Part shown: positions 16,241 to 25,000 of the stretch, piece after piece | Layout of the letters: every line of letters begins with the position of its first letter | How positions within the stretch are numbered: position 1 is the stretch's first letter | NCBI RefSeq assembly: GCF_900112355.1 | Contig: NZ_FOLM01000001.1 | Coordinates: 45,276-109,275, forward strand | DNA length: 64,000 nucleotides | Reading direction: 5' to 3' | Origin: Streptomyces aidingensis | GTDB lineage: Bacteria; Actinomycetota; Actinomycetes; Streptomycetales; Streptomycetaceae | Made by a program: the position numbers and the translations under genes | Notes under the pieces: model-generated | What the model was told of the DNA's origin: nothing | Database searches by the model: none | The model's input: the letters and a program-made list of their open reading frames with translations, nothing else

Positions 16241-16955
16241 GGCGGGCGAAGGCCAGCGCGTTGCGCACGGCCGCGCCGCCGGGGTCGTTGTTGAAGTAGA
16301 CGTAGACGTCGTCCCGCGGGCCCGGCCAGGTGGCCCGGACGCGGGTGGCCCAGGTGGCGAGCGACTGACGGCCGTAGTGCGGCCACGGCCGGGCGCGGCC
16401 CTCGTGGAACCGGACATAGCCCCAGCCCGCGGTGCGCCACAGCGGGGTGGCGGGACGGGCCCGGACGTCCGCCCAGCACAGTGCGGCGCCCCGGTGCGTC
16501 AGCACGGCCCGCACGGCCGGGCTCCACCAGGAGGGGTGGCGCGGCTCCACGGCGACGCGCATCCCCGGCGGGAAGCAGGCCAGGCAGCGGTCCAGGGCCG
16601 CCGGGTCCGCGCGGAGCGTGGGCGGGAGCTGGAGCAGCACCGGGCCGAGACGCGGGCCGAGGCCGGCGGCGTGGCTCAGCAGCCGCTGCACGGGCTCCTC
16701 CGGGTCGCGCAGCCGCTTCATATGCGTCAGGAAACGGCTGGCCTTGACCGCCATCACGAAACCCTCGGGGGTGACGGTGCGCCAGGCGGCGAAGGTGTCG
16801 TGGCCGGGCAGGCGGTAGAAGGCGTTGTTGCACTCGACGGTGGGGAAGCGGGCCGCGTACGTCTCCAGCCAGAGCCGCTGCGGCCGGTCCGGCGGATACA
16901 GCACGCCGCGCCAGTCGGGGTACTGCCATCCGGAGGTGCCGACGAGCACAGTCAT
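16191..16955 (-). CDS. DUF72 family protein (YecE-like)
   Basis: This 254-residue DUF72 protein is a TIM-barrel-like fold of unknown biochemical role. Conserved landmarks are GTSGWQYPDWRG (about 6-17), FPTVECNNAFYRLP (about 38-51), the F-x-x-K-A-S-R-F-L-T-H stretch, the P-x-L-G-P-V-L-L-Q-L-P motif, and YVYFNNDPGGAAVRNA near the end. ATG 16955 has a GGAAGGG ribosome site. The 3' end overlaps the convergent DUF397 gene by 50 bases. Confidence 0.88.
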   Translation of the reverse strand: MTVLVGTSGWQYPDWRGVLYPPDRPQRLWLETYAARFPTVECNNAFYRLPGHDTFAAWRTVTPEGFVMAVKASRFLTHMKRLRDPEEPVQRLLSHAAGLGPRLGPVLLQLPPTLRADPAALDRCLACFPPGMRVAVEPRHPSWWSPAVRAVLTHRGAALCWADVRARPATPLWRTAGWGYVRFHEGRARPWPHYGRQSLATWATRVRATWPGPRDDVYVYFNNDPGGAAVRNALAFARLSGAPLPAARPAAPGP

Positions 16956-17069
16956 CGCCCTTCCAGGGTAGGTCCGCATCCGGGTCCCGCGCGTGCTCAC
17001 CGGCGGGCGCTGCGGGGAATTGCCCTTTCCGGGACCGGCCCGGGACACGGCCCGAAGAACGGCCCGGGC

Positions 17070-17792
17070 TCAGGGCCACAGCAGAGTGCGGGTCCAGGCG
17101 CTGTCGGCGGGGTCGGGTGCGGGGCGGCGGTAGAGCAGGCGGATGTGGCGCCGGCTCTGGTGGCCCTGCCAGAACTCCACCTCCCGCGCCCAGAGGGTGT
17201 AGACGGTGTGGCCGGGGGCCACCAGGCCGGGGTCGGCGTGCAGCCGCCGGGCGGCCTCGGTCACGGCGGCGTCGTACTCGTCCATCGAGCCCATCGGCCG
17301 GCTCTCGCCGCCGACCAGACCGGCGATCCGGCCGCCCAGGGAGCGGGCGCGGAACTCGGCGGCCGAGACCTCGGCCGGGGCCTGTTCGACGGCTCCCCGC
17401 ACCCGCACCTGCCGGCCCAGCAGCGGCCAGTAGACGCTGAGCGCGGCGGCCGGTACCGCCGCGAGCTGGCGGCCCTTCGGGGTCTGGGCGTCGGCGGCGA
17501 ACACCCAGCCGCCGCGCTCCTCGTCCACGCCGCGCAGGATCAGCACCCGGGCGTCCGGCCGCCCGTCCGCCTCCACCGTGGAGAGCGTCATCGCGTGCGG
17601 ATCCAGCACTCCGCTGCCCACCGCGATGGCCAGCCATTCGGCGAACAGCGGGCCGGGGCGGTGCGGCACATGGTCCGGATCGAAGCCGGGCAGGTCCCGG
17701 ATCATCGGGGGATGGGCGCGCAGCAGTTCGGCCACCAGGCCCGGAGCGGGGACGCCGTCGGCGGACGGCGGTTCGTTCGCGGAAGAAGCCAT
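17070..17792 (-). CDS. pdxH: Pyridoxamine 5'-phosphate oxidase family protein (PdxH-like)
   Basis: This 240-residue flavoprotein probably oxidises pyridoxamine or pyridoxine phosphate to pyridoxal phosphate with FMN. PdxH landmarks are ATLSTV-like MTLSTVEADGRPDARVLILRG (about 68-88), the FMN-phosphate region VYWPLLGRQVRVRG, and the C-terminal VEFWQGHQSRRH with terminal W-x-R-x-L-L-W-P. Length matches PdxH. The ATG at 17792 has a GAAAGG ribosome site. Streptomyces carry PdxH paralogues, so the exact substrate is not certain. Confidence 0.8.
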   Translation of the reverse strand: MASSANEPPSADGVPAPGLVAELLRAHPPMIRDLPGFDPDHVPHRPGPLFAEWLAIAVGSGVLDPHAMTLSTVEADGRPDARVLILRGVDEERGGWVFAADAQTPKGRQLAAVPAAALSVYWPLLGRQVRVRGAVEQAPAEVSAAEFRARSLGGRIAGLVGGESRPMGSMDEYDAAVTEAARRLHADPGLVAPGHTVYTLWAREVEFWQGHQSRRHIRLLYRRPAPDPADSAWTRTLLWP

Positions 17793-17992
17793 GGGGAACG
17801 GCCTTTCGACGGTCCGGGGACGCGGCCGGGAAGAGGAGCTCGCGGGCGCCCGGCCGGCGCCCTCCGTTCACGGTAGCGGGCGGACGGCACCGGCCGCGGC
17901 AACCGGCGCGCGCCGCCCGAGCGGGCCCGCCCGCTGCCCAGGGGCCAAAACGCCCTACGCTGCTTACGGCCGCCTGTGGCAGGCTTCCGGCC

Positions 17993-18709
17993 ATGCTGGG
18001 GATTACCGATCTCTCGACCTATCTGATCGGGCTCGCGCTGATCATTCTGCTGCCGGGGCCGAACTCCCTCTATGTGCTGTCCGTGGGCGCCCGGCTCGGC
18101 GTGCGGGCGGGCTACCGGGCCGCCTTCGGGGTCTTCTGCGGCGATGCCGTGCTGATGGCGCTCTCGGCGGGCGGGGTGGCCTCGCTGCTGCGGGCCAGCC
18201 CGCTGGCGTTCTCGGTGCTCAAGCTGCTGGGGGCCGGCTATCTGACCTGGCTGGCGATCGGCATGCTGCGCGGCGCCTGGTCGCTGTGGCGGCGGCACCG
18301 GCGGGCGGTGCGCGGCACGGAGACGGGCGTGGCGGCGGAGCCGGCGGCCACCCCGGCGCCGGCGGGCGCCGGCGGACGCGGGGGCGGACGCGGGGGCGGG
18401 CGCACGGAGCGGCCGTTCCGGCGGGCCCTGGGGGCCAGCCTGCTCAATCCCAAGGCGATCCTGTTCTTCGTCTCCTTCTTCGTGCAGTTCGTCGATCCGG
18501 CGTACCCGTATCCGGTGCTGTCCTTTGTGGCGCTGGCGCTGTGGGTGCAGCTTTTCAGCCTCACCTATCTCTCACTGCTGATCTTCACGGGGGCGCGGCT
18601 GGCCGACGCCTTCCGCAGGCGGCGCCGGCTCCAGGCGGGGGCCTCGGCCGCGGCGGGCGGTGCCTTTCTGGGCTTCGCGGTCAAGCTCTCGCTGTCCAGT
18701 GCGGCGTAG
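17993..18709 (+). CDS. LysE/RhtB family amino-acid exporter
   Basis: This 238-residue membrane protein of the LysE superfamily has about six hydrophobic segments. The N-terminal signature is ALIILLPGPNSLYVLSVGARLGVRAGYRAAFG, with the P-G-P-N motif, and a central LLNPKAILFFVSFF is also present. The substrate is probably a neutral amino acid or derivative. The loop between segments 3 and 4 carries an unusual Gly/Ala-rich insertion (about 100-138). ATG 17993 has a weak ribosome site. Confidence 0.87.
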   Translation: MLGITDLSTYLIGLALIILLPGPNSLYVLSVGARLGVRAGYRAAFGVFCGDAVLMALSAGGVASLLRASPLAFSVLKLLGAGYLTWLAIGMLRGAWSLWRRHRRAVRGTETGVAAEPAATPAPAGAGGRGGGRGGGRTERPFRRALGASLLNPKAILFFVSFFVQFVDPAYPYPVLSFVALALWVQLFSLTYLSLLIFTGARLADAFRRRRRLQAGASAAAGGAFLGFAVKLSLSSAA

Positions 18710-18765
18710 GCTCGTGAGGGAGGTGAGGGTGAGCCGCCGGGGTGAGGGAGGTGGCCGTGGTGGCG

Positions 18766-19257
18766 ATGGCGGTGTGGGTCTGGTTCGGTGTCCTGGCCGT
18801 GGTGGTGCTGTTCGGCGGCGGCGGTGCGTGGCTGGCCGAGGCCGTGCGGGCCGGGCGGCTGCAGCGGCATGAGCAGCGGATGGAGCTGCTGCGGGCCGAG
18901 GAGCGGCGGCTGGACCGGCTGGAGGCCGCCGCCGCGCAGCCGGAGCCGGTCTGCGGCTGCGGCCACCATCTGGCCAAGCACGACCGGCAGGGCCACTGCC
19001 ACGAGATCGTGCGGATCCCGACCGGCTGGGACGCGCAGCGCCGCCCGCTGGGCTTCGAACGCGGCGCCTGCAACTGCCAGCAGTACATCGGCCCGCAGCC
19101 GCTCTCCCAGGTCTGGGCGGAAGGGCTCACCGACCGGGAACCCGGGCCGCTGCCGCCCGGCGGGGACCGGGGCCCGGACGAGGGGGAGGGAGAGGACGGG
19201 ACGGACGGCGGGGAGGGCAAGGACGGCGAGGGCGGGAAGGACGGCGACGGGCGGTAG
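18766..19257 (+). CDS. Small membrane protein with Cys/His cluster, unknown
   Basis: I do not recognise this family. The 163-residue protein begins with one membrane helix (about 2-25), then a charged helical stretch (28-56). A Cys/His-dense segment follows: CGCGHH (63-68), GHCHE (76-80) and CNC (102-104). This would suit a metal site, probably zinc. The C-terminal third is a disordered Gly/Asp/Glu/Lys tail. Starts at GTG 18742, 18757 and 18760 are also in frame; ATG 18766 follows a GGGAGGTGG site. It converges on the methyltransferase gene. Confidence 0.6.
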   Translation: MAVWVWFGVLAVVVLFGGGGAWLAEAVRAGRLQRHEQRMELLRAEERRLDRLEAAAAQPEPVCGCGHHLAKHDRQGHCHEIVRIPTGWDAQRRPLGFERGACNCQQYIGPQPLSQVWAEGLTDREPGPLPPGGDRGPDEGEGEDGTDGGEGKDGEGGKDGDGR

Positions 19258-19271
19258 CGGCCGGGCGGCGG

Positions 19272-19925
19272 CTAGAGCTTGCGGACCAGGGTGACGCCGT
19301 CCCGCACCGAGAGCATCACCGACTCCACCCGCCGGTCACCGGCGATGGCGTCGTTGACCTGCCGCATCACCACCGTGCCCGGGTCCTGGGCGGCCGGCTC
19401 CACCACCCGGCCGGAGCGCAGCACATTGTCCAGGGCCAGCACCCCGCCCGGCCGCAGCCGGGTGACCAGCTCCTCGTAGTACTCCGGGTAGCCGGTCTTG
19501 TCGGCGTCGATGAAGGCGAAGTCGACGAACTCCTCGCGCGGCAGCGCGCGCAGCGTCTCGGCGGCCGGGGCGATCACCAGCTCGATCCGGTCCGCGACCC
19601 CGGCCCGCTCCCAGTAGCGGCGGGCCACCGAGGTCCATTCCTCGCTGACGTCACACGCGATGAGCCGCCCGTCCGCGGGCAGCGCGCGGGCGATGCACAG
19701 CGCGGAATAGCCGGTGAAGGTGCCCACCTCCACCGCCGTCCGGGCGCCGGCCAGCTTCACCAGCAGGCTCAGCAGCGCACCCTCGTCGTGCGTGATCTGC
19801 ATGCCGGCCAGCCCCGGCGGCAGGCTGCGATGCGTCTCCTCGGCCAGTTCGCGCAGCACCTCGTCCGCCCCCGGGGACGCGTGCGCGATCAGATACTCGT
19901 GCAGCGCGGGATTCACGATCTCCAT
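19272..19925 (-). CDS. Class I SAM-dependent O-methyltransferase
   Basis: This 217-residue protein is of the caffeoyl-CoA/catechol O-methyltransferase type. The SAM-binding VEVGTFTGYSALCIA motif is at about 65-79, the acidic IACDVSEEW follows, and FVDFAFIDADKTGYPEYYE carries the metal-binding Asp. ALDNVL is the later conserved block. It probably methylates a hydroxyl group of a small molecule with a divalent metal. A TAGAGT hexamer 6 bases before ATG 19925 suggests a leaderless message. Confidence 0.88.
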   Translation of the reverse strand: MEIVNPALHEYLIAHASPGADEVLRELAEETHRSLPPGLAGMQITHDEGALLSLLVKLAGARTAVEVGTFTGYSALCIARALPADGRLIACDVSEEWTSVARRYWERAGVADRIELVIAPAAETLRALPREEFVDFAFIDADKTGYPEYYEELVTRLRPGGVLALDNVLRSGRVVEPAAQDPGTVVMRQVNDAIAGDRRVESVMLSVRDGVTLVRKL

Positions 19926-19966
19926 GCCGTGACTCTACGTCCCCGGACCGACAGCCGCCCGGTCCG

Positions 19967-20662
19967 TCAGTACGGGCGGTAGGGGGAGCGGCCGGCGGGC
20001 GCCGGCGCGCCCGCCGGCGGGGTGCGGCGGAACCAGAAGGCCGCCAGCACACCGCCGGCCAGGCCGAACAGATGCCCCTGCCAGGACACCCCGCTGTCCA
20101 GCGGCAGCACCCCCCACAGCAGCGAGCCGTAGAGCAGGAAGATGACGATGCCCACGGTGATGTCCAGGGCGTTGCGCTCCACGAAGCCGCGCACCAGCAG
20201 ATAGCCGAAGAGGCCGAAGACCACCCCGGAGGCCCCGGCGGTGATGGAGTCCGGAGCCGCGGTCAGCCAGACCCCCAGCCCCGAGACGGTGATGATCAGC
20301 AGGCAGACGGCCAGGAAGCGGCCGATGCCGCGCAGCGCCGCCAGAAAGCCGAAGACCAGCAGCGGCAGCGTGTTGGCCACCAGATGGTCGTAGCCGAAGT
20401 GCAGGAAGGCCGCCGGGTAGATGTCCAGCAGTTCGCCGGTGTCCCGCGGCTCGATGCCGTACTCGCACACCAGCGGCTGGTCGGGGACCGGCCCGGCCAG
20501 GCAGACCGGGTCCGAGCCGTCGGCCAGGGTGAGCACCCACATCGCCACCAGCCAGGTGCCCATCAGCGCGGCGGCGGCCGTCGCGCGCCGGGTTCCCGGC
20601 CCGCGCCGCCGTCCGCCCGGTGCCCCGGGTCCCGCCCCTGTCCCTGCCCCTGAGCCGTACAT
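19967..20662 (-). CDS. Rhomboid family intramembrane serine protease
   Basis: This 231-residue polytopic protein has six or seven hydrophobic helices. The catalytic Ser145 lies in GASGVVFG and His197 in WQGHLFGLAGG. The rhomboid H-x4-H-L-x2-N motif (His88, His93, Asn97) is also present. It would cleave substrate helices in the membrane. The C-terminus is a short Pro/Ala tail. ATG 20662 is chosen, and the preceding region is G-rich. Targets are unknown. Confidence 0.9.
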   Translation of the reverse strand: MYGSGAGTGAGPGAPGGRRRGPGTRRATAAAALMGTWLVAMWVLTLADGSDPVCLAGPVPDQPLVCEYGIEPRDTGELLDIYPAAFLHFGYDHLVANTLPLLVFGFLAALRGIGRFLAVCLLIITVSGLGVWLTAAPDSITAGASGVVFGLFGYLLVRGFVERNALDITVGIVIFLLYGSLLWGVLPLDSGVSWQGHLFGLAGGVLAAFWFRRTPPAGAPAPAGRSPYRPY

Positions 20663-20760
20663 CCTCCAGCGCCCCCAACGTGTGCGTGTGTGCGTCCGGG
20701 TGTGTTCTGCCGTGGTGCCTTCTGACAGTGTCCCCGTTCCGGGCGGAAACCGACCGCCCG

Positions 20761-21984
20761 TCAGGGCTGCACCGGCCCGGGCAGGTTGCCGCGGTTCGGG
20801 TCCTGCTCCCGCTGCTCCTCGCGCAGCGCCAGATAGAGCAGCGCCACCGTCAGATCCTCCGGGTCGAGGGTCTGCCCGGTGTCCCGGGGCGGGTTGAGCG
20901 AGATGGCCGCGCCGCTGGTGAGCGCGATCTCCAGCGGCAGCGGCGGGAATCCGGGCCCGCCGAACTGCGCGAGGTCGAACTCGATCTCCGACAGCACACC
21001 GTTGCGCAGCGTCAGTACCGCGGTGACCGGGGTGTCCGGGTCGGCCGGGTCGTGCACCAGCGGGGGCAGGCCGAACCGCGCGCTCTGCCCGCGCAGCAGA
21101 TCCAGCAGCGGGCCCAGCGCCTGCTGTGCCCGGCCGGCCGGCACGGTCAGCTCCATCCGCTCGGTGCCGTCCTCCTTGCCCAGCGAGTGCAGCCGGGTGC
21201 CGGTGGTGCGCACCGAGTTCTCCAGCCGGGCCACCATGTCCCACTGCGCTTCCGGGGAGAGCAGCGGATCGGCTCCGGTGAGCGCCTCGGCCACGTCCTC
21301 GGCCCGGCCGACGCCGCCGGTCTGCTCGGCCGCCCGCTCGGCGTCCCGGCCGGCCCCGGTGATGCCCGCCTCGATGGCCGCGGCGTACTCGGGGTAGCGG
21401 AAGGGGTCGACCAGCACCCAGGAGCCGGCCAGTGCCCGGGCGGCGGTGTCGAGCGAGCCGGGCAGGCCCGCGGCATGCTCCATGAACCGCACCGTCCGGC
21501 TGACGTCCTCCGGCTTGCCGCGCAGGACGTCCTGGACGACGGTCTCGGCGCCGATCCGGACAAAGGTCTGCTCGTCGACCCGCTTCAGGCCGATGGCGTC
21601 CTTGCCGCCGAAGCCGAGCGACAGCGCTATGTCCAGCGGCTCGCCCTCCTCCAGGTCGCGCATCCGGCGGTCCTCGCCCGGGTCGCCGACCACGGCGGTG
21701 AACTCCAGGGAGGCCAGCACCCCGGCGGCGTGCCGGGTGGGGGCCGGGCCGCCGCTCGCCTCGGCGGAGTGCCGGAGGTAGGCGTACATCTCGTCGGCGG
21801 TGGCGCCGAGGGCGAGATCCACCGTGACGGCTTCCCGGGACATCAGCCGGTCGAGGGCGTCGTCGGCCTGCGCGCCCGCCGCGGCCGTCTCCACGACCTG
21901 GCAGCCGGCGGTGGCCGCCAGCAGCGCGGTGACGAGTGCGGCGCCGCCGGCCAGGGCGGTCGTGCGCCTGCGGAAGGTACTGAT
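20761..21984 (-). CDS. Lipoprotein with no canonical start codon (LppX/LprG or DUF2092-like)
   Basis: This frame encodes a lipoprotein of about 407 residues. An Arg-rich n-region (STFRRRTT) leads to a hydrophobic core and a cysteine in LAATAGC. The mature part has TADEMYAYLRHSAEA and later VTAVLTLRNGVLSEIEFDL, resembling LolA/LppX-type lipid-binding folds. No ATG, GTG, TTG or CTG occurs in frame between the lipobox and more than 300 bases upstream. The best-placed candidate is an ATC at 21984-21982, 7 bases after GGGAG. A rare AUC start, a local error or a start further away are all possible. Confidence 0.6.
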   Translation of the reverse strand: MSTFRRRTTALAGGAALVTALLAATAGCQVVETAAAGAQADDALDRLMSREAVTVDLALGATADEMYAYLRHSAEASGGPAPTRHAAGVLASLEFTAVVGDPGEDRRMRDLEEGEPLDIALSLGFGGKDAIGLKRVDEQTFVRIGAETVVQDVLRGKPEDVSRTVRFMEHAAGLPGSLDTAARALAGSWVLVDPFRYPEYAAAIEAGITGAGRDAERAAEQTGGVGRAEDVAEALTGADPLLSPEAQWDMVARLENSVRTTGTRLHSLGKEDGTERMELTVPAGRAQQALGPLLDLLRGQSARFGLPPLVHDPADPDTPVTAVLTLRNGVLSEIEFDLAQFGGPGFPPLPLEIALTSGAAISLNPPRDTGQTLDPEDLTVALLYLALREEQREQDPNRGNLPGPVQP

Positions 21985-22335
21985 CGTCTCACTCCCGGTC
22001 CGGGGACACGACCGAGGGGCCGGGCCGGTGGCGCCCGCGGTGCCGCCCGCGGTCCGGGGCCGGCCCCCGGCGGCGGGCGGCGGCCAGGGCCGCCCGCTGG
22101 TTCGTGTCCGTCCGTCTGCTGTCGTCTGGGTCCGTCCGTGCCGTCCGTGCCGTCCGGGCCGTCCGCGCCGTCCGGGCGGCCGCCGGCCGGCCGTGATGCT
22201 CCCGGTCCGTCGGATGCGCGGCCGGGGGTACCCGGTTCCAGTCTTCTCCCACCCTCGTAAGCATGACGTATGACGCGCATCACGCCGGGCCGGGGCGTCA
22301 CCGAGCGGTGAGCCATCCGTTAGCGGGCCGTGTTC

Positions 22336-22341
22336 TAGGCT
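22336..22341 (+). promoter_or_regulatory. -10 of a leaderless ubiX-like message
   Basis: TAGGCT ends 7 bases before the GTG at 22349, which places the transcript start at or next to the start codon. No ribosome site precedes the GTG, which fits a leaderless mRNA. Confidence 0.45.
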
Positions 22342-22348
22342 CGTCGGT

Positions 22349-23086
22349 GTGAGTGAACAAGGGCGGCGGCCCTGGCTGGTCGGGGTGTCGGGTGCGTCGG
22401 GCACCCCGTACGCGGCGGCCGTGCTGCGCGGGCTGCTGGACGCCGGGGAGGCGGTCGATCTGGTGGTCAGCCGGGCCTCCCGGCTGACCCTGCTGGATGA
22501 GACCGGCATCCCCTTCCGGGACGGCCACTGGCGGGACGACCTGCGGGAATGGCTGGCGCGCGGTGCGGACGGCAAACCGGACGCCTTCGCCCCGGACCTC
22601 GCCGGGGTGCGCCACTGGCCGGCCGGTGATCTGGCGGCGGGTCCCTCGTCCGGGTCGTATCCGGCCAAGGGGATGCTGATCGTGCCGGCCTCCACCGCCT
22701 GCGTCGCCGGAGTGGCCCTGGGCCTGTCCAAGGATCTGCTGCAGCGGGCTGCCGGCGTGACCCTCAAGGAGCGCCGCCCGCTGGTGGTGGCGGTCCGGGA
22801 GACGCCGCTGAACGGGCAGACGCTGCGTCACATGGTGGCCCTGGACGAGGCCGGCGCCACCGTGCTGCCCGCCTCGCCGGCCTTCTACGCCGGGGCCACC
22901 CACATCCAGGACCTGGTGGATTTCGTGGCCGGCCGGGTGCTGGACGCGGCCGGTGTGCCGCACGGGCTGTACCGGCGCTGGGCGGGCCAACTGGGCGGCG
23001 GCAGGGGCGGTGGCGCGGGTGGCGGCGCGGGGGGTGCCCGGCCCGGCTCCACCGGCGGAACGGGTGGCTCGTCCAGCCAGTCGTAA
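22349..23086 (+). CDS. ubiX: UbiX-type flavin prenyltransferase
   Basis: This 245-residue protein matches UbiX/Pad1, which attaches a prenyl group to FMN to make the prenyl-FMN cofactor of UbiD decarboxylases. The FMN-binding VGVSGASGTPYA is at about 11-22. MLIVPASTACVAGVALGLSKDLLQRAA and the conserved PLVVAVRETPL follow. The last 35 residues are a Gly/Ser extension. In the futalosine pathway a UbiD-type decarboxylase needs this cofactor, and mqnE is 0.65 kb away. No ubiD gene is in the window. Confidence 0.9.
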   Translation: MSEQGRRPWLVGVSGASGTPYAAAVLRGLLDAGEAVDLVVSRASRLTLLDETGIPFRDGHWRDDLREWLARGADGKPDAFAPDLAGVRHWPAGDLAAGPSSGSYPAKGMLIVPASTACVAGVALGLSKDLLQRAAGVTLKERRPLVVAVRETPLNGQTLRHMVALDEAGATVLPASPAFYAGATHIQDLVDFVAGRVLDAAGVPHGLYRRWAGQLGGGRGGGAGGGAGGARPGSTGGTGGSSSQS

Positions 23087-23231
23087 GCCGAGGGGCCGCC
23101 ATGCCTTAGATTCTTCTGGTACGGCAGCGCGCGGCCCCCCGTTTGCAGGCATGGCCTGGCACCGGGGCGCCGCACGGCGGGACGGCCCCGCATCGCGGGG
23201 CCCCGAGGGAACGGTGGAAGGCTTGGCGACC

Positions 23232-23693
23232 ATGGACGCGGTGGACAGGCAGCTCATCCAGGCGCTCCGGGAGAACGGACGGGCCTCCTATGCGGAACTG
23301 GGCCGGCTGGTGGGACTCTCCGGGCCGAGCGTCACCGACCGCATCAACCGGCTGGAGGCGGCCGGGGTGATCACCGGCTACCGGGCGACCGTGGACGCCG
23401 CCGCGCTGGGCCTGGGGGTCACCGCGCTGATCGGCCTCCAGCTCTCCGACGCCACCGACCACCAGGAGCTGGCCGAGCGGCTCAAGGAGCTGCACGAGAT
23501 CGAGGACTGCTGGTTCATCGCCGGTGACGACTCCTACATGCTCAAGGTGCGGGCGGCCGATGTGGACGGCCTGGAGAAGACCATCCGCCGGCTCTCCGGA
23601 ACCAAGGGCGTCTCCCGCACCCGGACCACCATCGTGCTCTCCACCAAGTGGGAGAACCGTGTCGGGGACCTGCCCGATCTGCCGGGACGGTGA
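23232..23693 (+). CDS. Lrp/AsnC family transcriptional regulator
   Basis: This 153-residue Lrp/AsnC protein has a helix-turn-helix at about residues 5-50 (DRQLIQALRENGRASYAELGRLVGLSGPSVTDRINRLEAAGVI). A RAM ligand domain (about 65-145) contains DCWFIAGDDSYMLKV. It probably senses an amino acid or related small molecule. Position between ubiX and mqnE hints at control of the menaquinone genes, but nothing in the sequence shows that. ATG 23232 has GGAAGG 10 bases upstream. Confidence 0.9.
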   Translation: MDAVDRQLIQALRENGRASYAELGRLVGLSGPSVTDRINRLEAAGVITGYRATVDAAALGLGVTALIGLQLSDATDHQELAERLKELHEIEDCWFIAGDDSYMLKVRAADVDGLEKTIRRLSGTKGVSRTRTTIVLSTKWENRVGDLPDLPGR

Positions 23694-23738
23694 GCAACGT
23701 AAGGTCGGCGGGAGCAGCGAACGAAGGAGGCGCGACGC

Positions 23739-24914
23739 ATGGACACCGGGCTGGACACCGGGCTCAGGCGCGAGCTGGAGGAGAAGGTCCGTGCCGGTGA
23801 GCGGCTGACCCGCGAGGACGGGATCGCGCTGTACGAGTGCGACGACCTGGCCTGGCTGGGCGGGCTGGCCCACGAGGTGCGCACCCGCAAGAACGGCGAC
23901 GTGGTCTATTTCAACGTCAACCGCCACCTCAACATGACCAATGTGTGCACGGCCTCGTGCGCGTACTGCTCCTTCCAGCGCAAGCCGGGCGAGAAGGACG
24001 CGTACACCATGCGCATCGAGGAGGCGGTGCGGCTGGCCAGGTCCATGGAGGGGGACAACCTGACCGAGCTGCACATCGTCAACGGGCTGCATCCCACCCT
24101 GCCGTGGCGCTACTACCCGCGCTCGCTGCGGGCGCTGAAGGAGGCGCTGCCGCACGTCCAGCTCAAGGCGTTCACGGCGACGGAGATCCACCACTTCGAG
24201 ACCATCTCCGGGCTGCCCGCCGAGGAGATCCTGGACGAGCTGATCGACGCCGGGCTGGAGTCGCTGACCGGCGGTGGCGCGGAGATCTTCGACTGGGAGG
24301 TGCGGCAGCACATCGTGGACCACCGCACCCACTGGGAGGACTGGTCGCGCATCCACCGGCTGGCGCACGGCAAGGGCCTGAAGACGCCGTGCACCATGCT
24401 CTACGGGCACATCGAGGAGCCCCGCCACCGGGTGGACCATGTGCTGCGGCTGCGCGAGCTCCAGGACGAGACCGGCGGCTTCCAGGTCTTCATCCCGCTG
24501 CGCTACCAGCACGACTTCGTGGACATGAAGGACGGCAAGGTCCGCAACCGGCTCCAGGCCCGGACGACGATGGCCACCGGCGCGGAGGCGCTGAAGACCT
24601 TCGCGGTCTCCCGGCTGCTGTTCGACAATGTGCCGCATGTGAAGGTCTTCTGGGTGATGCACGGGGTGCAGACCGCGCAGCTCGCGCTGCAGCACGGTGC
24701 GGACGACATGGACGGCTCGGTGGTCGAGTACAAGATCACCCATGACGCCGACAACTTCGGCACCCCGGACAAGCTGACCCGGGACGATCTGCTGGAGCTG
24801 ATCCGGGACGCCGGCTTCCGCCCGGTGGAGCGCAATACCCGCTACGAGGTGGTGCGCGAGTACGAGGGGCCGGACCCGGCCCGGCGCGAGACGCCGCAGC
24901 CGATGCAGCTCTGA
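23739..24914 (+). CDS. mqnE: Aminofutalosine synthase (radical SAM)
   Basis: This 391-residue radical SAM enzyme joins the chorismate-derived product of MqnA to an adenosyl moiety to give aminofutalosine, the second step of the futalosine menaquinone route. The 4Fe-4S triad is Cys70, Cys74 and Cys77 (CTASCAYC). The segments GLHPTLPWRYYP and FIPLRYQHD are typical of MqnE. MqnC elsewhere in the window has the related CVTACKFC motif, so the two paralogues are told apart by their flanking blocks. ATG 23739 follows a strong GAAGGAGG site. Confidence 0.93.
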   Translation: MDTGLDTGLRRELEEKVRAGERLTREDGIALYECDDLAWLGGLAHEVRTRKNGDVVYFNVNRHLNMTNVCTASCAYCSFQRKPGEKDAYTMRIEEAVRLARSMEGDNLTELHIVNGLHPTLPWRYYPRSLRALKEALPHVQLKAFTATEIHHFETISGLPAEEILDELIDAGLESLTGGGAEIFDWEVRQHIVDHRTHWEDWSRIHRLAHGKGLKTPCTMLYGHIEEPRHRVDHVLRLRELQDETGGFQVFIPLRYQHDFVDMKDGKVRNRLQARTTMATGAEALKTFAVSRLLFDNVPHVKVFWVMHGVQTAQLALQHGADDMDGSVVEYKITHDADNFGTPDKLTRDDLLELIRDAGFRPVERNTRYEVVREYEGPDPARRETPQPMQL

Positions 24915-24987
24915 TCCGGAGCACCGTTTCCCGGTCCGTCCCCGTCCGGTGGGCGGAACGCGGTGGCGGCCCCGCATTGAGTAAAAG

Positions 24988-24993
24988 TACAGT
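24988..24993 (+). promoter_or_regulatory. -10 of a leaderless GNAT message
   Basis: TACAGT lies 7 bases before ATG 25001 with no ribosome site between. This is the same spacing as at other genes in the window and suggests a leaderless transcript. Confidence 0.4.
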
Positions 24994-25000
24994 GCTCCGC

